In this document: positions 62,876 through 64,000 of the stretch, piece after piece
How positions within the stretch are numbered: the first letter of the stretch is position 1
Layout of the letters: each line of letters starts with the position of its first letter
Origin: Chitinophaga agri
Lineage (GTDB): Bacteria > Bacteroidota > Bacteroidia > Chitinophagales > Chitinophagaceae
Direction of reading: 5' to 3'
DNA: 64,000 bases
Assembly (NCBI RefSeq): GCF_010093065.1
Contig: NZ_CP048113.1
Location: 3,534,001 to 3,598,000 of the forward strand
The notes under the pieces: model-generated
What the model saw: the letters and a program-made list of their open reading frames with translations, nothing else
Database searches by the model: none
What the model was told of the DNA's origin: nothing
Made by a program: the position numbers and the translations under genes

Positions 62876-63850
62876 CTATTTCATCTGCTGGTATTTTGCA
62901 GCATTGGTGACATCCATTTGTGCAAGTAACTGGGCTGCGCGGGTCCTCTCCTGGGGAGGAGACTTTGCAAAGATCTTCTGCAGTTCATCCGATTTGGCAC
63001 TGAAGAACACCGCCATCAGCATAGAGTTGGGTATATCCTGGTATACGGCATATAACATATTCAGGCAGTTCATGATGGAATTGCGCCCCTTATTCATATC
63101 CTCATACATCATATCCATTCCCTGACGATGGTACTGATACATCACATCATGGAAGCGGCTGAACTTCACATTCAGGAGATTATCCTGTAACCAGTAGCGG
63201 TTACGGTTGCCCTCGAAAGGTTTCCATCCTGAGATCTCCTTTGCATCTGGTGCATTACTCACGATGTTCAGTGCTTTCTTAAAATAGTCATCGCCTCCTT
63301 TTGCAGCAAAAGAGTCAGCGTCCAGGCCGAGTATGATATACGTGTAATACGCCAGGATAGCTGTCAGATTAGAGGCCAGCGGATCATTCCCTACAACACG
63401 GTTATCGCTGAATTCCAGCGGCTGGAACTCTACATAACGGAAGGCCACATTCACATCCTGCATATTCAGCGTACTGCTGAGGTATCCGGAATTGTAAACA
63501 GGGCGGGTAGACTGAATGGTCAGGTTAGCCCTGAAAGTATTATTACCCAGGTCTTCTGTGACCAGTAAGAGGAAGTTACATTCAATGCGCTCAGCAGGAG
63601 TATAGGCGTCGTCCGTCCATCTGCGGCCATTCAGAAATTCCTTCATAGCGTTCTGAAGGGTGGTGAAAACTTTTCTGCTGGTATTGTTGTTCAGCTTCGC
63701 GCCGGTAGTGACGGTCACATTTGCGCGAAGTTCCTGTGCCTGTGCGGCAGATAGTTCCAGGAAAATAGCCATCATCGACATCAGCAGCGCAAAGCAGTGG
63801 GTTTTATGCCTTGCACACCATAAGTAAGCGTTTGTTGCCATTGTGATCAT
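62876..63850 (-). CDS. porD: DUF4835-family protein, PorD-like type IX secretion component
   Basis: A 324-residue exported protein. After a long signal (LMSMMAIFLELSAAQAQ) comes LRANVTVTTGAKLNNNTSRKVFTTLQNAMKEFLNGRRWTDD, with PAERIECNFLLLV, typical of DUF4835. The family includes PorD, listed among type IX secretion genes; its exact job is unclear. Further family stretches are FQPLEFSDNRVVGNDPLASNLTAILAYYTYIILGLDADSF and WKPFEGNRNRYWL. It directly follows coaBC, an arrangement I recall from other Bacteroidota. ATGs at 63850 and 63841 are both possible starts. The name rests on family membership. Confidence 0.85.
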   Translation of the reverse strand: MITMATNAYLWCARHKTHCFALLMSMMAIFLELSAAQAQELRANVTVTTGAKLNNNTSRKVFTTLQNAMKEFLNGRRWTDDAYTPAERIECNFLLLVTEDLGNNTFRANLTIQSTRPVYNSGYLSSTLNMQDVNVAFRYVEFQPLEFSDNRVVGNDPLASNLTAILAYYTYIILGLDADSFAAKGGDDYFKKALNIVSNAPDAKEISGWKPFEGNRNRYWLQDNLLNVKFSRFHDVMYQYHRQGMDMMYEDMNKGRNSIMNCLNMLYAVYQDIPNSMLMAVFFSAKSDELQKIFAKSPPQERTRAAQLLAQMDVTNAAKYQQMK

Positions 63851-63872
63851 TCTGAGTTATAAGAGCAATGAT

Positions 63873-64000
63873 TTATACGATGAGGTGGGCGCCATTGGCA
63901 GGTAGCATTTCAACAATGCTATTCACAATATCCTGCGCAACCTCCAGTTTGGATTTTAGTGGTAGCTCCCTGGCATCACCGTTTTTGTTAAACAAGGTCA
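63873..64000 (-). CDS. coaBC: CoaBC C-terminus (phosphopantothenoylcysteine synthetase/decarboxylase), truncated by window edge
   Basis: The last 41 codons of a minus-strand gene ending in TAA at 63873. The sequence reads TLFNKNGDARELPLKSK, then LEVAQDIVNSIVEMLPANGAHLIV. That matches the end of CoaBC, which makes 4'-phosphopantetheine from phosphopantothenate and cysteine in coenzyme A synthesis. Only the tail of the synthetase domain is visible, so the catalytic sites cannot be checked. It ends 22 bases before the porD start on the same strand. Confidence 0.75.
   Translation of the reverse strand, partial: TLFNKNGDARELPLKSKLEVAQDIVNSIVEMLPANGAHLIV

Noticed and set aside
1..64000. Prophage, insertion sequence, tRNA, rRNA or toxin-antitoxin genes
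   Set aside because: No transposase, integrase, capsid or toxin-like protein and no tRNA cloverleaf were recognised in any interval.

Overview
This window looks like the chromosome of a Bacteroidota bacterium, most likely Chitinophagaceae (Chitinophaga or a close relative). The evidence is the parts of a type IX secretion system (a SprA-type translocon, a PorE-like and a PorD-like protein), two cargo-type proteins with a type B sorting domain, many TAnnTTTG promoter elements next to start codons, futalosine-pathway menaquinone genes, and the DUF7948, DUF4296 and DUF4835 families. No rRNA, tRNA, CRISPR, phage or insertion sequence was seen. The content is mostly core chromosome, with a few accessory or poorly described loci.

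Layout. 1-9 kb: an edge-truncated DUF7948 surface protein, recG, citrate synthase, an LptF/G permease with tgt, a GT2 glycosyltransferase and rsmG. 9-10.3 kb: an ECF sigma factor operon with two small unknown proteins. 10.3-15.5 kb: M1 peptidase, rsmI, purS, pssA and an aminopeptidase P, all on the minus strand. 15.9-25.4 kb: mostly plus-strand pckA, folD, queE, the PorE-like protein, dprA and guaB, with one minus-strand P4-type lipoprotein phosphatase. 25.7-33.7 kb: lnt, an alpha/beta hydrolase, two paralogous PKD/type-B-CTD proteins and an SDR enzyme. 33.7-38.2 kb: a candidate 46-residue gene, then a minus-strand group of sialidase-like lipoprotein, TonB receptor and a small Cys-rich membrane protein. 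38.3-47.3 kb: sprA, ruvA, fabH. 47.4-51.3 kb: two tandem TPR histidine-kinase paralogues, one of which has lost its catalytic motifs. 51.5-60.1 kb: a Nudix-type regulator, DinB, GNAT, fabD, folE, queD, mqnB, mqnD, photolyase and a class IV aminotransferase. 60.1-60.9 kb: a hairpin-rich noncoding stretch. 60.9-64 kb: scoAB, a DUF4296 lipoprotein, porD and the C-terminus of coaBC.

Shared pathways. SprA, the PorE-like and the PorD-like proteins are parts of the same export machine, and the PKD proteins are its likely substrates. folE, queD, queE and tgt are four steps of queuosine synthesis at three separate sites. mqnB and mqnD are consecutive menaquinone steps in one operon.

Most noteworthy: the kinase/pseudokinase tandem; a Tgt that has lost two of the usual zinc-binding cysteines; the hairpin-rich 60.1-60.9 kb interval with an orphan terminator; the short gene at 33.85 kb; and -7 boxes so close to start codons that leaderless messages are likely.
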